DNA of 64,000 nt from Polyodon spathula (lineage: Eukaryota; Chordata; Actinopteri; Acipenseriformes; Polyodontidae): NCBI RefSeq assembly GCF_017654505.1, contig NC_054538.1, positions 61,449,678 through 61,513,677 of the forward strand, given 5' to 3'. The notes under the pieces were generated by a model that ran no database searches, had not been told where the DNA came from, and worked only from the letters and a program-made list of their open reading frames with translations. The position numbers and the translations under genes are program-made. The stretch's first letter is position 1; each line of letters starts with the position of its first letter. Below, piece by piece: positions 53,317-64,000 of the stretch.

Positions 53317-55871
53317 AATGCCATAGAAGGCTAAAGAAATGTATATATTTAAATATTTATGCAGAACCATTGAGGTATGTCTTTGCTAAAGTTCAAAAAA
53401 CAAAATTCAATGTACAGTCATCTTTTTCAAAAAAATTGGTTAAGAACAAATATGTGAATAGATACTGGCCTTGTTAAAACGCGTTAACCTGAAATTTGAC
53501 CTTTTTTTGGTCTCAGAATGCATATAAAATGACAGTGTCTTAATTAATTAGTGTAATTTACTTTACACGTCTTTAATAAATAGTGAGAAAACTAAAAAAA
53601 AATCATTTATTTAGGTGATAATATAATGTTTTTGAAAGCTATGGGAAAGCACACTAAGCTGATCAAAATGATGACTGTCCAGAGATTCTTGGGCATGACC
53701 TTTTTTTCTGGCTGGAGATAACTTGTGCGTTCAGTGAGAGAAAGGCAGCGTGACGTTAAAGAACTCACACATTCAAACAACCAGGAGCACAAAGAAACCC
53801 CGACCACTAAGGTACCTTATTACTAATTAGATTAAATAATGTTACTCTGTATTTCTTGATGTTCGTTAGTCTGAATTTGTTAATCAGAGTCAATATGGAG
53901 GCTAGGGTTACCACTGTTCATTGCCGTTCACAATGTTTCTGTGACTTACTCCTACGCAGGATACGATTTCTGAGCATCGCCCCGGCAACCCTAATGGAGG
54001 CACATTTACAGTGTTGGTTTTCATCGAATTTTAGCTTAAGTCTGAGTTGTTAATGTAAATGAGGCTTAGAAGAATTATTGTGCAATACAAAACCACGTTA
54101 CCCGACTACTTTTAAACACCTTGCCCCCTCCCCCCCAGAATTAATTCTGTGGACGCCCATGCCAAGTTGTCGACAGCATTTTGCTGTGGTTCAGGTTTAT
54201 GATTAGCAGGTTGACATTCACAACCAATGAAAACTTTATGCTAATGAGGTATTCATTAACCTTCATCTCAGTTTGTTTAAAATATTCCTTCAGGAATGAA
54301 TGTCCTTGGGGCTTAACTACATATGTCAGTAGTCCCTCTTGAATAGCAGTGGTCATTAAATAAACGTCTGTGGTCAAAATCCGATCATGTATACTCTGTT
54401 ACGACAGCCGTTAACCCTTTATGTAGAGACCCCTTTATCTCTGTATGAAATTTGCCTTTGTACTTCAAAATATGGCCCATGTTGTTACTGCTGTCTTTTG
54501 GTGTAACAGCTGTCTTGCCATGAAATGAAAACAAAAAAGCATGCATAGTGATACTTGACCGCTACTATGAATTAGCTGTCTAATTTGTTGAGTCACAGTT
54601 GCCTATTGTAATAACAAAATATTTGGAAAATTGCTGCAATTTTCAGTTACAACTTCAGTTTTATATGTATACAGCTTAGCTAACTTGGGGTGGTGGTTGC
54701 AGTATCACAGAGTATCTGAAGCAACCATTGTGGCTAGCTCTAATACTGTGCAACTTTTGTTTGCACAGAAATGCCTAAGGATTTGAACAATTATATGTAA
54801 GACTATATCTTTACATGTTTGAGTTTGCTAGTTGATAGGGTCAAAACACAAAACGCAGAGTGTAGTTGGAAATGATTTCAACCTTTCAGGTCTACTACTG
54901 TGTCAGCCAGGACAAACACATACATACCTTAACTAATCTTCTGTAATTAAAATAATTAGACTGGGACTGTAATTATTTGCATATTAAAACCACAAGAACA
55001 ATTTTTATAGAAGGAATACCAAGCCGCCTTTATTACTTTGCTGTCTTCCTATAAAAGCCAGTCCGGTTCAAAGAGGAAAAAAAGATATTTTAAAAAGATT
55101 TTACAGTTTCATCATTTTTTTTATATAGTCTGTGTTAGGCACAGTTATACACCTCTATTCTTTTGAATCAGTGCCTTTTATCGCTGATGTAGTTTTTTTA
55201 CATATGTCTAGGGTGAAACAGAATCTGTGCAGATTCTGTTCTAGGCAAAATATATTTCATATGGAGTAGACCACAAGTAACATTTGTATTTGTATGTGAG
55301 TGAACGTGCAAACAGAATTAGTTGTAACCTGAATCTATAGGCTTCATTGCTGTGCTTTAACTGTGAGTGTATATTTTAACTGACTGTTGCCTTAAGGCCA
55401 TAGTGATAAGTGATCTGAAGAGTCAAGACTTGAAATAGAAATGTACTTTTATTTATTGTCATTTGTGACCTGACAGTAGCATTTGGAGTTATTCTGAAAG
55501 AATACACGTACAAACTTGGCCTTCATATGAAATTGCATCAGTGTGGTGACATCACAGTATTACTCAAGATAATTAGCTGTTGTCACTTAAAATGTTATGG
55601 TAATTATGCCTGGTTGAATGAACCCTTGGGTAGCCAGCATAGTCAAACTAAACAAAGAACATGCATTATCCCAAAGCCTCCCACATTAAAGCAAAGCTTT
55701 TCATGTCCTGAAGGAGCCTCCTACATAGTTTTTTCATCAAAATATCTGGCCACCTGTGTCATGCTCGTAAAATAACTTTTTGTATTCCCTTTATTTGGGT
55801 AGTCTGGCAGAAGGTAAAAACAAGCTGTGTGATGGATATGCTGTACTGTGTTTTTCAGAATATAACTGTGG

Positions 55872-56270
55872 TAGGGATAGTGTCACAGCCCAGGCTGGTG
55901 AATGTCAAGAAGCAGACCCAGAGACTGAACTGCCAGTATAAGCACTATTGCACACATTTAATAACAGTGCTAATAAAAAAACAAACAAAACGCCAGAACA
56001 AAATCAACAAGGAAGCACAGCTTCACAAAAACACCCCTAAACACCAAGAGTACACAGCACAGCAGTAACCACCTTCACCTCTATCACCAGCATCAAGTCT
56101 AAGATTAACAGCCATGATCACCCTTTTTATACCCTGTGACTGGAGCCTAATTATCACCCATTATTCAATATATGGCTCCAGCCACATTCCTGCGTGCATC
56201 TGCACACCCCCTCCTTGCCACTCAGTTTTACCACACACACTCACACCTGTGCTTTCTCCCTAGCACAGTA
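55872..56270 (-). mobile_element. possible solo LTR, minus orientation
   Basis: On the minus strand GGGTATAAAAAGGG (56134-56121) is followed by a T/G-rich stretch, ATTAAA near 55957 and an end CTGGGCTGTGACA near 55869-55881. No internal gene or second LTR was found, so this would be a solo LTR. Confidence 0.4.
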
Positions 56271-56908
56271 ACCCATGACTTCTAGTTTACATTTATAAAC
56301 TAACTTTATAAACTTCCTTTATTTGAACTCGCTATGTGCTTCAAAATGGGGCCCTCTACAGTATATTTATAATATTTAATTTTGAAGCTTTGGTTATCAC
56401 TCATTTAACTGAAAATGGCAAGAGTATGACCAAAAAATGTACCACTAAAAATGTTTTGTTTTCATGTGGTAGAGTCGGGTTTAACCTTTTTTCATCTGTT
56501 CACCCTAAAGGGTTTAAAGGTTTTTAATGGTATTGTTATAATGAAATGTTGATGACATGCCAAAAGCCTGGTTCTTAACCCATTCATTCCCAGGGAAGCA
56601 CCGAAATGCTGTTGTTCGGAATCAACATGGGGAATCAAAGGGTTAAAGGGTTAAGCTAGCTATTAGCCTCAAATTAGTAGAACACAATGCGGGAATGAGG
56701 AATGCTTATGGTTAACTAATGAATAGCACCGTGCAACTTGTAGAATTTCCGGCAATTCTAGAAATGTCAGTTTTCCAAGTATGTCATGCTGCCATTGAAG
56801 GCTTCAGCTAATGTTTAAAGGTCTTATGTAAGGTAGTGCAGAATTTTAATTTTTTTTTTGGCAAACAATGTTTCAAATGATGGTCTCTGTGCTATTACTA
56901 TTACAGGA

Positions 56909-56920
56909 GGGGGGGGGGGG
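56909..56920. repeat. G12 run
   Basis: Uninterrupted guanine run preceded by AGGA. Confidence 0.9.
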
Positions 56921-57182
56921 TGATCTGGATACACAGAGATCCTTAGAAATATATTTCCTTCTGGTGAAAGCTCCTGAGTAAATGTTGATAAATGTATTGC
57001 CCAGTTGATTATGGCCCACGCTGTGTGATTAATAAAGGGGTCAGCAATGTGTTTAAACTATGTGATGTGGACAACTCGAGACAGCATAATACAATGTGTT
57101 TTTTGAAAACTTTACAACGTGTTGCGTAACACTTGAATGGTTATTTTATATCACTAGGGTTGTGCAAAGTGTAATTTCTGCC

Positions 57183-57770
57183 TGTGACAGGGTGCTCCCC
57201 GCCTCTGTCCATATTTAGTGTTATTTATTATGTATTTTATGTGATGGCGAAAAGCCAGTGTTTTGATTTATTACCTGGCAGGACGAGCGAGGTGCCATCT
57301 GCCATTAATTGTTGTTGTTTTGGGTTTTTCAAATACCTCGTGAGAATGTGTCAGCTACTGATTATTTAACTGGCTGACAGTCACGCAGATTATGAAGCTC
57401 GTGCAAAATGTGACCGAGGGATAATAAGATTATTAATAGCTAGTTAATCTCTCGGGCACTGCTATAAAGACCAGCAGCTTTGGCTGCAATGGGTAGAGTG
57501 TTTGTGAGAGGAGAACAGGAGTAGAGAGAGGAGGTAAAGAGAAATAACTAAACAGAAAACAATTGCTATGCGTGCTGGGTCAGCATGATGCTTGTTATTT
57601 GTCTCTGTTTCTTTTGGCCGGCGTGCCCTTTTATTTTGTAAAGGTGTTTTGTTTAAATCTTTTATTTTGTTAGTAAAAGCACAAGCAGCGCATTCATTAC
57701 CCCAATACTGCCTTGCGTGTGTGTATCGTCCGGGCCTGTGACGTCATCCACCAGCCATCCAAATCGCACA
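57183..57770 (+). mobile_element. possible solo LTR, plus orientation
   Basis: Starts TGTGACAGGGTGCTCC, has a TATA box GCTATAAAGACC (57461-57472) and a T-rich stretch around 57640-57675. It ends near AAATCGCACA after a GTGACGTCATCCACCAGCCA block related to the end of the 53-kb segment. No matching target duplication was seen at these borders, so the right end is uncertain. Confidence 0.4.
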
Positions 57771-58016
57771 CCCCTTTGCAGCTGTGTAACTTGCCTGGAG
57801 TATCGGTTGTGCGTGGAGTGCTGGACTTCATTAATGTTGTCAGAGGTGTGACTGATAAACACTGTCTTCCGAATGACTAGAATTACCTTTAGTTAATTTT
57901 GTTTTCTTATCCTTAATCATATTGCACATTTGGGAAATCTCTATACAATATTATAATTTCAGCTGGCAGAGACATTTTACAGGTGAAGGAAAAAATGGTA
58001 CAGTCCACCCCATGGT

Positions 58017-58040
58017 CCCCCCCCCCCCCCCCCCCCCCCC
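58017..58040. repeat. C24 run
   Basis: Twenty-four consecutive cytosines, followed by about 100 bp that is unusually CpG-rich for this window (for example CCCGCGG and AAACGCGCAGTG). Confidence 0.95.
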
Positions 58041-58374
58041 TTAGAGCGTAAGAGCGCAAGTCTGAGCTTCACGTTATGTTCTACGTCATCCCGCGGAAGG
58101 ATCAGAAATGGCAGTGTAAACGCGCAGTGACACGGCCGCACTCAGTCGTTCGTTTGCCACTTTTAAAATGAGGCCCAACTCGCAGAAATGAGTGGATTTA
58201 GCGCTTGCATGCACTTTTAATGAAAAAAAAAACTAAATAAACTCCTAGTACCTTCAGAGCGCAAACTAAACATTTGTCAGGAACCTATTCTACTAACGAA
58301 CCGGACAGCTAAGCGGTTTACCATCTAAAAAAACACACAATTTTTAAAGAAGGCAACAAAATGGTTTTACACTA

Positions 58375-58590
58375 CCTTTTAGAACGATTGAACACACCAT
58401 CTATCAGGCTTTCCACACAGCAACAACCCTGAACAGACTGGCTGCTCTCCTTAAATACCCTGCACCTGGCTCTTTAATTTACAATACTAACCAGGTGCAG
58501 GTGCTAATTAACAAATAATAATCATGCACACATTTGCAGTGTTGGCAGGGAGGATTTTGACCCCCTTCCTGCTCTATTACAGCACCTGTT
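58375..58590 (-). mobile_element. possible LTR fragment, minus orientation
   Basis: On the minus strand GGTATTTAAGGAG (58460-58448) follows GAGCCAGGTGCAG and an AATTAGCACCTG stretch, the same promoter layout as the segments near 23.58, 43.77 and 56.13 kb. Confidence 0.3.
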
Positions 58591-59227
58591 AAATGTAGCT
58601 TTTAGAAGTAGAATAAGTGTTAGATCAAAGCAGCAACAACAATAGAGAATGACAGTGAACAAACATTATAGGGTCTTAAACAGGTATGAAATGTAGACGT
58701 TGGACAAAGTATCCCTTTCATTTTGCTATTTTCATGGGTGTATTGTAGTGATCTAAACAGCAACAGATTTGAATACTACCATTCTCTCTTTAATTATAAT
58801 ACTACACTATAGGCAACAATATGTAATTTCATGTGTTAAGGCCTTCTGTATATAGGCAAACGTTAGATATCTTGTTTCATGACGTCCTCCTCCCTTTACT
58901 CAGCCTGTCGGATTTTTAACACAAGCCTGAGGGTCCAGTCATATTTTTACATGAACTTTTCAACTTTTAACTCTGTGCATTCCCAAAGAAGTTGTGTCCA
59001 ATTCTACCTGAGTCCTCTTTGAGCTTTTAAACTTTTCACGCCCATCCTTTCAGGCAGTGTATGCAGTCATTAATGATGTCAGATGTGTGACTGAAACACA
59101 CACTGTACATGTACATCCTCTGCTGTCATACATTGTCCAAACTAAATGCTACATTTCAATATGATTGATTTTAAATGTTTTACTTTGAGTTAGGTGTTTT
59201 TCTAAATAGAAGCTTAAAAATAAAGTA

Positions 59228-59416
59228 CAGTGCTCCCCACTTTGTAACGCTGTAATCGGGAGCCATAGTTAAGAGACTGTGCTGTTTGTGTTCTGCCTTA
59301 TAACGAGAATACTAGTGTTAGTGTAAGGGCATTATGGGGGAAACGGGAGCCATGACCGCACCTCCTTATAACCTGTTCTGCAGTATAAAGGGCCGCCTTA
59401 TAAAGGGAGAGCACTG
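59228..59416. mobile_element. short MITE with imperfect terminal inverted repeats, Tigger-like
   Basis: Begins CAGTGCTCCCCACTTTGTAA and ends CCTTATAAAGGGAGAGCACTG, which are imperfect inverted repeats. The left flank is TA; the right flank is CA, possibly a mutated TA duplication. Its 189 bp have no coding capacity. Confidence 0.6.
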
Positions 59417-62295
59417 CAATTAGTGGTTAGATGTAACTTGACAATTGGTGCGCCAAATTATTAACCCTTTCTAGAAATGTATTTAAAAATAAATTAGCAG
59501 GGATGTTGGAAGCTGTGTAGATTTTGAGGTGGCGCCCCCGCTAACTTAAAACTAAAGAATACTGTTGTGTATTGTGTGGTTAAACTCCATGGGTTACCGG
59601 TAAATCTTGGTAACTAGCTTTAAACTATAACATATTCAAAATATTATTATCAATAATGATGTAGAATATTAAGTGATGTTATTAATGATTCCACTGAGGT
59701 TGTTGGGTTCCTAAAACTCTTCAATGGATAATTCAGTCGGATCTAAAGACAGCCAAACAGCAAGTACAGTCACTGTCTTTGTTCTCACTCCCTGGTGTTC
59801 TCTCTCTCTAACTAGTTAACAAATTGTTCAGAAATTACAGTAAATATGATTTAACTAGGAGCATATTAATTAACACACTAAACACACTAAAATCTATGTC
59901 GCCTACCCATAATGCCAGGCGTGATTATAAGTTAAATATAGTTGTCTTTCCTTGGCTGTTGTACCGATGTGCGGCATAAGAAAATACATGGCAGGAAATT
60001 GTGATATTCCTGGTGGTGGGCTGGTTCCATTGTCACATGACCATATCTAAGCTGCCATTTGAAATAATTACTCCATGAAACCAGCTGGTGACACAATCCA
60101 AAGAAGTCTTAAATGGTACCGTTGGATTTATGTTGGATTTTATTTGTTTTTAAAGTGAAAATGCAGTTACCTCATAGTGTATTTTTCTTACAGGGGTAAC
60201 GTTTGAAGGAACTTGGCATTATGGTTACAGTCAATTACCTTGTCAAGCTAGGATCACTCACAATTGTGTAGAGGCATTTTTGTACAGATTAAAGTAATGA
60301 GTTTGAAGTAGGTTAGAGTAGAATGGAGTCACTTAAACTTCATTCTTTACATTTTATATGACAATGCTTTGTGGAATTTCTGTTCATCCAGAGATTTTTC
60401 TGGAAGTGATTGTGAAAACATGAAGGTTTAATTGTTAAAAAATAAAAAATAAATAAACAACTTGGAAAATCACTTTTGAATTGTCCACAATATTCCAGAC
60501 ATGTTAATTCTGATGTCACTTACTGCTTCAGTGAGTCCTGGCATATTCCCTTTGGCCTTGACCACTGCATAGCATTTGGAGGCAATAAGGGGTGTAATAT
60601 CCTTCCAAATGCAGGGTAGATTCAATCAAACAGCTGTGTGAACCGGGTTATTTTCCTGTTCTATGGCACAAAACCATGATTACATACATATTGTAGGAAG
60701 ACACCCCCAACGGCTTTTATTAACATTCTAAAAGCCTTTGAAAAGCAGCTTGGGTTGGGTAATAAATATCCTAGATATCTTACAAAGACACTAGGTACAG
60801 GTTTAACACATTACACTTCTCTTAACTTCTGTATTTCTTGTTGAATACAATCCCATTGCATAATTTCTATTTGAGACATCACCTCCTGGTGAAAACACAT
60901 ACATTTTAAAGAATAATACGTTGATTTGTAAAATAAGTGGGATATTTCAAACCGGTACCAATATTCTCTTAAATTGAAAAGGGAAGTTGGGTTGAATTTC
61001 TCCTTTGAATCCCCATTTCGTGGCGTTATCTTAGGCGTTAAACATATATATGAATATATATTTTTGTAATACAAAGGATAGCTGGAGGGTATGTGATGAA
61101 AAACCATGCTGCTGCTTTATAATAAACACCGCCTTTTTTTTTTCATGTAGTTGATAATGGCTCTTTACATCATTGTCAAGTTTACCCTGCTAGTATCCTG
61201 TATGAAGCTAACCTACCATAGCTGCAATTGAAATGTGATCCATTGCACCTTTTATAGCTAAATAACATCAGCTGATGATTAGATAGCGTTATCAAACGTA
61301 AAGGTAAATCTAATCTGACCTTCATAGCATGACAACCGTTTCTATTTCTAGTTATACCCTAGAATGGTTTCAGGCAACCAGGACTGATGACTTGACACGG
61401 TATTGTGATTTACGACATTTGCTTTTTAGTTTTCTCAAAACCAGTTGCTGCTGCTGTATCCAGAGGGATGTGTTATTAGGTAAACCAAAACTAGTCAAGG
61501 CTACATTTTTATTTACTGCTGCTTAATAAAAAATGTCACAAATTAAATATTTATGTGTGACACTGTTTTGATCCCTCTGGATCTTTCGCTTTGCACCTGC
61601 TTCAAATATGACAGTTTTTTTCATGTCAGCATGAAGGTAAAGCATTGCGTTACTATTTTACTATTACCTAAAATATTACCTCAGTTTATCTACAAAATCT
61701 CACTGTGTATACAACAGTTTCCTAATCTAAACTGATTTTTTTTTTTATTCTCAAAAAGTAAACATTTCTATCCACGTCACATTTTTGCTAACAAACAGTA
61801 CTTATAACAAACTACAAGATCTGGTAACCTACTGTTAAATTATTGTATTAAAAAGAAAATTACTATACACCATTAGATAACTTGTTCTGATTTTGCACAC
61901 TGAAACAACTAAGAAAAAAAGGCATTTGTACAGCAGAAATGTAAAGGCCTAAAGATGACAATTCAGGCACAATGTTCAGATAAAACTTAATCAATGTAAA
62001 AAAAGGACATTTAAGCGTGAACTACAGGGATACATATAGAGTGATAGAAAGCAAATGTTGTTTAATTGTTCAACACGACAGCTTAAACAGGATTATTTTC
62101 TGTATTTGTTTGAAATAAAATGTGGGTTTGTTATGAATGGCCAACTGCTAATAAACAACAGTGAGATGCTTGATCATACTTTTATGAAAAAACAAACAAA
62201 AAAAAGTCATATCTAAAACAGCAAATTTGTTATGATAACCCAAGAATTGAACCAGATTTCATCGTAAGGGGGTCGTGAGCCTTTTTGAGGGTGTT

Positions 62296-62751
62296 CTACA
62301 ACAAAGACAGGTTAGCAGCCTCAACTAATCCTACTGGAGATGGGATGTGAAATTCAAAGACCCCTTCATGACAGGCGACATTCTCTTCAGTACAGCGGAG
62401 ACTGCTTCCCTTTGTATAAAGCAGTGAACACTTAGATCCTTCTCTGAGCTGCTCGTTCGACTGTCGAAACAGGTACGGGCCTGCCAGGCGCCAGTCGGGA
62501 GGGAAGCCTGCAGCTATCCTGCCCCACACCTCCCCATAGGAGTCTATGCAACAGGGATTGTCTAATATCATGGGATTAGTCCTGAGGAAGGGTGGTTTCT
62601 TTATTAAAAAATCTAATAGAGGATATGTCAAGCTTTGCCAAGGGGGAGGTATAGTGTGCACTTCAGATGAAACATAAAAGATTCTATTTGCAGATTCTTT
62701 TTCACGATATAGGCCTGACAAGTCAGGACAACAGAAAATGAATACTGACAT
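62296..62751 (-). other. open reading frame of 151 codons, no recognised family
   Basis: From ATG 62751 the frame runs to TAG at 62296 and stays open 24 codons further upstream. The local sequence is richer in G+C than its surroundings. I recognise no domain, signal peptide or membrane segment. A frame this long is close to what chance gives once in 64 kb, so it is listed only as a candidate. Confidence 0.2.
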
Positions 62752-64000
62752 GCTAACGATTCGTTGTATTTTGAGGTGTTAAAGATGTAACAGGCTTTAT
62801 AAAGTTGAGAGTGAATGTTAAGTTACAGAAGCGAGTAAAATAAATGAAAACCCATTAATTAAATCTTTAACTATTACTGAAAATGACAGGTCTCCTTGGC
62901 AGGAGACTAACCCAGAACCTCAGTGTTACAGATAAAGAGGCTATTCTGATGGAATATTCATTATCCTTTATTCACGAGTTAAAGAGCCTTGTGAGAAAGC
63001 CGTGCTGTAATGTGCAATCTCTTGGCTTAGAAAGTCAATGGGGTTTATTTTAATGATTGAAACAGTGGCAGATCTTAGAGCTGCTGCTCTCTTTCCACCA
63101 TGTTGTTGTATTTAGGGATGGTAATAATGTTTGAACATGGTACATCTATCAAAGTAATCATGATTATGTTGAAAAGTATTCACAGGTTACATCACAAAGT
63201 AATAGAAAGCAATACATTTGTTTGAACACTGCAGGGTGTTCAACAGAACAAGCTTTGGCTAACTTCATTGAATGCTAAGTGAGATTTATCAAAGCGCAAT
63301 TTGTGCAGCTATTGTGAGAGTAAAAACTGTCAGGTGATGCAACTAGAGTACATTTGGGATATTTTAATGGCCAAAGATAGTCAGATTGAAATGTACCACA
63401 AACAGAGATACAAAATGATCATGAGCTTTACTATAAAATAGTAAATGAAAAATCAGAGTAACAAAGAAACACCATAAGGGTAGTTTATGGATTGAAAAGA
63501 CAAAATTGCCTAATGGTAGGTAATACTGTGCTAACTCTGTAAAATGCAGCCATGGTTATGTTGTTTGTATTCTACCTAATGAGAATGGGAATCCTAATAT
63601 AATGACGTTTTGGGTCAGATAGAAGCCAGTAGAGCATCCTTGTCCACAGAGTTTATTGGGAGTCTTTCGGTGAAATCGAGTCTGTTTTATAAACTTTTGT
63701 TTCTTTCACCTGTTGACAGTGATGTGCCTTGAAGATTAACTAACCTTAGTTAATTGTAAACTAAGAAAAACTAATTTCAATCCATGTGTTTGGACAGGTA
63801 CTGAAATATTCACCTGCCCAGGTCAGACATTTACCCACCAGGGACTGTTGGATGGGTTAATCTTGGACTCCAGAAAAGGGATTATCATTTTTCTGACAGC
63901 TGTCAAGGGATGCGAGAGGACTGAAACATGGCATTCTGTCCGTAGCCTATAGCTAAAGATCAGTCCTCTTTGGTAATATTTAAAAAAAAAAAAAAAAAAT

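Larger units (their letters stand above)
41449..64000. other. presumed first intron of the divergent gene, no recognised coding exon
   Basis: No stretch resembling WDPCP beta-propeller or C-terminal helical sequence was found on the plus strand. Transposon remnants are listed separately. About 44.2-46.2, 47.0-49.0, 51.0-51.3, 53.4-55.8, 59.5-62.2 and 62.8-64.0 kb show nothing identifiable apart from short homopolymers and (TTA)8 at 44909-44932. Confidence 0.55.

Noticed and set aside
61329..61640. Two short plus-strand frames with acceptor- or donor-like edges
   Set aside because: The peptides show no family similarity and the splice signals are of the quality expected by chance.

Overview
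The window is vertebrate nuclear DNA: intron-rich, AT-rich, crowded with retroelement fragments and microsatellites, and without operons, phage or CRISPR. The gene order UGP2 - MDH1 - (divergent) WDPCP is conserved vertebrate synteny (human 2p15). A CR1-type LINE tail with 9-bp terminal repeats, L2-clade LINE fragments and an L2-tailed SINE suggest a ray-finned fish, probably a non-teleost such as a sturgeon, paddlefish or gar. The species is an inference, not a proof.

Left part (1-20016, minus strand): UGP2, UDP-glucose pyrophosphorylase. Nine coding exons with GT-AG junctions and matching phases give residues 1-473. The expected last exon (about 35 residues) lies beyond position 1. The 11-kb intron 3 (5365-16403) holds a SINE, a pogo/Tigger-like remnant and a decayed LINE reverse-transcriptase fragment.

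Middle (20017-31495): intergenic, with an L2 LINE fragment, a CR1-like LINE 3' end and several simple repeats. Then MDH1, cytosolic malate dehydrogenase (31614-40527, minus strand), complete in nine exons and 332 residues. In frame behind its ochre stop is a 21-codon extension ending Cys-Arg-Leu, the peroxisomal signal that mammalian MDH1 uses by stop-codon readthrough. This is the most interesting observation in the window.

Right part (40528-64000): a bidirectional promoter region with two ZNF143-like motifs and an NRF1-like motif, a probable first exon of the divergent neighbour (WDPCP by synteny), then about 22 kb without any coding exon I could recognise. That stretch holds LINE fragments, a complete hAT-type MITE with target-site duplication, a Tigger-like MITE, several LTR-like segments with TATA box and poly(A) signal, and a decayed cysteine-rich mobile-element gene.

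UGP2 makes UDP-glucose for glycogen and glycan synthesis; MDH1 runs the cytosolic half of the malate-aspartate shuttle. They are housekeeping neighbours, not members of one pathway.
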